Positions 60,861 through 64,000 of a stretch of DNA of 64,000 nucleotides are shown in pieces; position 1 is the first letter of the stretch, and each line of letters starts with the position of its first letter. The notes under the pieces were generated by a model that worked only from the letters and a program-made list of their open reading frames with translations, made no database searches and was not told where the DNA came from. The stretch comes from Ehretia macrophylla (lineage: Eukaryota; Streptophyta; Magnoliopsida; Boraginales; Ehretiaceae), in the NCBI GenBank assembly GCA_037974665.1, contig CM075783.1, forward strand, positions 39,135,712 through 39,199,711, written 5' to 3'. A program made the position numbers and the translations under genes.

Positions 60861-62137
60861 CCCTCTTTTATCATCTCAGGTGAAGAAGACCAGGAACAGG
60901 TACCCGAGGACAACGTGCCTTTTGATGATTCTTTGGAATGATTGCTTGCCCTACGTGCCTTACTTGACTATGGTCATTTTGTGGACGATACGTTGCTTGA
61001 AGACTATTTCTCATGTTGCTTGTTGTTGTACTGTAAATGACCTTTGTTGTAATTTAGGGTCTAATTTTGGCTTGTACTGTTCATAACTAGTTAGACACTC
61101 TTACGGTCGTTTTTGCTATCACTACTGGCTAGTATCGTATCTATCACAAGCTTATGAAGTATCAGATAAGGATTAAGTAAAAGAATCAATCCAATCTTAA
61201 GCAGGTACTCATTGTTAAGCTAAGGTCAACAGGTACTTTTGTAACGAGGATTAACAAACAAACGAGACATAGTATCATGCTTGGTAAATAATCAAACGAG
61301 ACTTCGAGATAACTAGTAGGCGTTTCAATTGACGATAAAGAGTAATCTTAGTTGGAAATGAATTTGAGATTGAAAGTTTTGAGGCATTTAGAAAATTAGG
61401 CCAAACTAAATAGCTCAATTACAGCCGTTATGTTGCCGGTTTTTCAAAGAATTTGTGGAGTTTAGGCTAAACGTTAAGGGTTAAACCTTCTTGAACGATT
61501 AAGTACGTGAAAAGACTTGTGAAACCCCAAATTTTTGATCTTATCTCGCTTTGCGTGTTTTATTCTCATTTTGCATGAATTGACCTGTCTATGTGCTACA
61601 TGACTTACAATGTGATAATTTTGATATCAATACTCTTAGAACATGCTAAATGTGCATTCATGAAATTTTCATCAAAAACGGAGTCAAAAATTTTATCGTC
61701 GATTTTTAGTGAATAGTGTTTTCGAAACACGTCCGCTAAAATTTTGAAACTGGTCTTTTTAACCCTTCTAGACCTAGTCCATGGACTTTAATAGACCTGT
61801 GTTTGATTAAAACGGTTTTAAAATCGGCTTCAGAATTTATTAGGGTTTTTACACCGACTTTTGCGAAAATCGAGTTTTAAGCCGACTCGGGTGAAATTGT
61901 TGGATTGTAAAACTTCTTGTCACCTAAAAATAACCCACTTGAGATAACTTGGGTGTTGCATAATTGTTTTGAGCATTGGTGATCAAGAAAATGCATTTAA
62001 AGACAAGAAAACACTAAAAATACTAAGTTTTTTAACTTTGACTTTCATTTAATTGTTGACCACCTTGCTCATAAGTAGTTACACACATTAAAACAAGCCA
62101 AAAACACAACAAAACACACACAAAACCGTGAGTTCAA

Positions 62138-62150
62138 GGGGGGGGGGGGG
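62138..62150 (+). repeat. Run of 13 G
   Basis: An uninterrupted G run in the leader part of the LTR. The family T LTRs at 7703 and 13689 have a GAGAGAAAAGAGGGAG stretch there. The length may be uncertain, since such runs are hard to sequence. Confidence 0.9.
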
Positions 62151-62993
62151 AGAATAAGAGCATTTTCAAGGTTTTTCAAAGTAATTTTCATATAAAAACT
62201 TCATTTCAAGGCCAAATAACTTCATTCAAAGCTTGATTTTGATTTTTGGGCATCCATTCTACCTATTTCTAGTCTTGGTTTGCATCAAAGGTGAGAGAAA
62301 AATTCTAGATCTCAAAATGTCATTTTTATACTTTTGCTCATAAATGAAAATTTAACCGTTAGAATTGAAATCTGATGATAGATTATTGCTCCTTGCATGC
62401 TAGGGATCATTTTGATGCAATACTATGAATTTATGTCGGATGTAGCATAATTTTTATTTTTCGGGTATTTAATTTTGATTAAAATGTTCAAAGTTGAATT
62501 AATTGAGTTGCGTTGATCGAAATCGATTGCCGTCAATTTCTAAATACTTGATAATTACGTGGTAGCGCCGTTGTAATGCCGAATTTTCGATTGTGATGTC
62601 CGTGCCAAAATCCAAAAATTTCGGCCATGATACACTAGGGTTTTAGTGTTATTGGGCATGATTTGGATGTGTTTTGGTTTGTTTCCAAGGGGGTTAATGT
62701 AGTTGATTGAACGGGTGAGTGTTTGAAACTGATTTGTAGTTGTTTGGATTAGTAAAATGTAAGATATGATTATTTGAAGTTTAGGTTGTCTTTCTTTAAA
62801 TTGTTGAATTGAGCCTTTAGATGATTGGGTGGTATTTGAGTGATTGAATTGTGAGTTGTTAATGGTTAGACTAGGGTTAGATTACGTGCTTCATGCATGT
62901 TAAGTTGGATGATCTACTTTGTCATCTAACTTAGTTGTTTGTTGTTTAATTAAATATTGATGTTATATTGATGTTATATTGATTATTATTGAG

Positions 62994-63273
62994 TACGGGA
63001 ATCGGGCACTTTTGTTGCTGGTCTCCCAGATTATTGATTGATTATTGATTACGAGAATCGGGCACTTTTGTTGCTGATCTCCCTGTTTATTTATTTATTA
63101 TTGAGTACGGGAATCGGGCACTTTTGTTGTTGATCTCCCTGTTTATTTATTTATTATTGAGTATGGGAATCAGGCACTCTTGTTGCTGATCTCCTAGTTT
63201 ATTTATTGCTTATTGATTACGGGAATCGGGCACTTTTGTTGCTGATCTCTCGGTTTATTTATGTTGAGTCTCA
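62994..63273 (+). repeat. 56-bp tandem repeat, five units, inside the LTR
   Basis: TACGGGAATCGGGCAC or close variants start at 62994, 63050, 63106, 63162 and 63218, exactly 56 bp apart. Each unit also has TTTGTTGCTGATCTCC and a T/A-rich tail. The other two family T LTRs have one such unit, followed by a GATT-type repeat. Confidence 0.95.
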
Positions 63274-63531
63274 TTGTTGTGAGCTTTGATAATGTTGTGT
63301 CACCTCGGGAGGCATCCTGGGTTGCGGGCACAATTATCATGGCTACTCCCTATCTCGCATGGGCGGAGAGGCCATGGGGTGTGGGTCTAGGTCAAGGTAC
63401 CTCAGGAATTGTGTCATTGAGTTTGGAGGGGTTGTTGAGCATGGAATTGGTGTATGGGGCTTCATCAGCAAATGTATCGTATCCTTATTGTGTGTTTACA
63501 GTTATTACTATTGTTGCATTTATAATGATTA

Positions 63532-63762
63532 TTGATGTTCATTATGTGTTTACTGACTCAAAGGATTATTCCAAGGAGTTTAGTAGACCTTGCTCGAGAT
63601 CTATCGGATCCTCACTGGGCTTATTTATATAAGCTCACTCTCTATTATTGCATGCATACAGGTGTACTATCGCAGGATTACGGGTACATGCCTCCTGAAG
63701 AGGAGAATGTGGAAAATGTGCCTTACGTGGATGAGTCTTATGTCCCTGAGTCTTATCCATGA
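63532..63762 (+). other. Short conserved LTR reading frame, diverged copy
   Basis: 76 codons. It shares DLSDPHWAY, YKLTLYYCM, GVLSQDYGY, PPEEENVENVP and DESYVPESYP with the frames at 9513 and 15498. A possible splice acceptor (GCATACAG, AG at 63660-63661) precedes the acidic tail. Confidence 0.3.
63616..63637 (+). promoter_or_regulatory. Conserved LTR stem-loop, family T
   Basis: Arms TGGGCTTAT and ATAAGCTCA, loop TTAT. Only the loop differs from the copies at 9585 and 15570, although the flanking LTR is diverged. Confidence 0.6.
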
Positions 63763-64000
63763 TTCTATGTTGTTTAATGTCATGTACATTAGCTTAATAG
63801 ACTTTTATATGCTTTATGGTTCTTATTGTAATAGATGTTGAAAAGATGATGATCCAAATGATGTTAACTTAGTGGCTTTCTTTTGTCTATGGTTAAGTTG
63901 TTAGATGGGTCTCAACTTATTTTTGAAATGTATGATCAGGTTGAGGTATTGTATGTTATGTTGGAACGGAGGAAGATAACGAAGACTGATTATTGTATAT

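Larger units (their letters stand above)
58140..61517 (+). mobile_element. Family A LTR fragment, plus strand
   Basis: It follows the family A LTR from about its base 315 (GCATTCGTCTCG, as at 5836) almost to its end, where the LTR at 61518 begins. It contains the unsplit versions of both sites where the older solo LTR is interrupted (near 60027 and 60155), which confirms those two insertion points. It lies head to head with the minus-strand LTR 54420-58139. I see nothing in it beyond the LTR features listed. Confidence 0.87.
61518..64000 (+). mobile_element. LTR related to family T, running off the window
   Basis: Starts TGTGAAACCCCAAATTT and follows the Tekay-like LTR colinearly to the window end, where about 185 bp of LTR would remain. 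It is clearly diverged from the LTRs at 7703 and 13689, least in the promoter part near 63590-63770. It begins inside the last 60 bp of the family A LTR. Whether it is a 5' LTR or a solo LTR cannot be seen here. Confidence 0.88.

Noticed and set aside
1-64000. Host genes, rRNA, tRNA genes or telomere repeats
   Set aside because: None recognised. All intervals are accounted for by satellite or LTR elements.

Overview
This window looks like a stretch of plant nuclear heterochromatin, probably from a eudicot. The evidence is a long tandem satellite with a monomer of about 341 bp, Ty3/gypsy LTR elements with tRNA-iMet primer sites, and a Tekay-type chromovirus pol. I recognise no host gene, rRNA or tRNA gene, and cannot name the species.

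Layout: (1) 1-5518 satellite, about 16 monomers. (2) 5519-25049 one solo LTR of a long-LTR family (family A, LTR about 3.7 kb), inserted in the satellite and split by two younger nested elements: a Tekay-like Ty3/gypsy element at 7703-16137 (target duplication ATGGA) and a non-autonomous LARD-like element on the minus strand at 16272-23630 (family B, target duplication CATGT). (3) 25050 to about 44890 satellite again, about 58 monomers, carrying a higher-order repeat of 22 monomers (about 7.45 kb) in two adjacent copies and a phase-shifted third part. (4) About 44891-58139 minus-strand family A sequence in the order interior - LTR - interior - LTR, i.e. a complete non-autonomous element (47801-58139) sharing one LTR with a second interior. 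(5) 58140-61517 a plus-strand family A LTR fragment, head to head with the preceding LTR. (6) 61518-64000 an LTR related to that of the Tekay-like element, running off the window.

Only the Tekay-like element has recognisable protein domains (gag, reverse transcriptase, RNase H, integrase, chromodomain-like tail), and it is broken. Families A and B have long LTRs and interiors without recognisable proteins, as in LARDs.

The most interesting signal is that all three LTR families share a core: a GC-richer block, then a short stem-loop whose stem differs between families yet still pairs, then a CAG that looks like a 3' splice site, followed in T and A by a short acidic reading frame. A regular 19-20 bp repeat with an ACGTG-like core fills the first 400 bp of family A LTRs (about 22 units), and three units of the same motif open the Tekay-like LTR. 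This suggests, but does not prove, that the non-autonomous families derive from or depend on Tekay-type relatives. All divergences and ages are estimates by eye.
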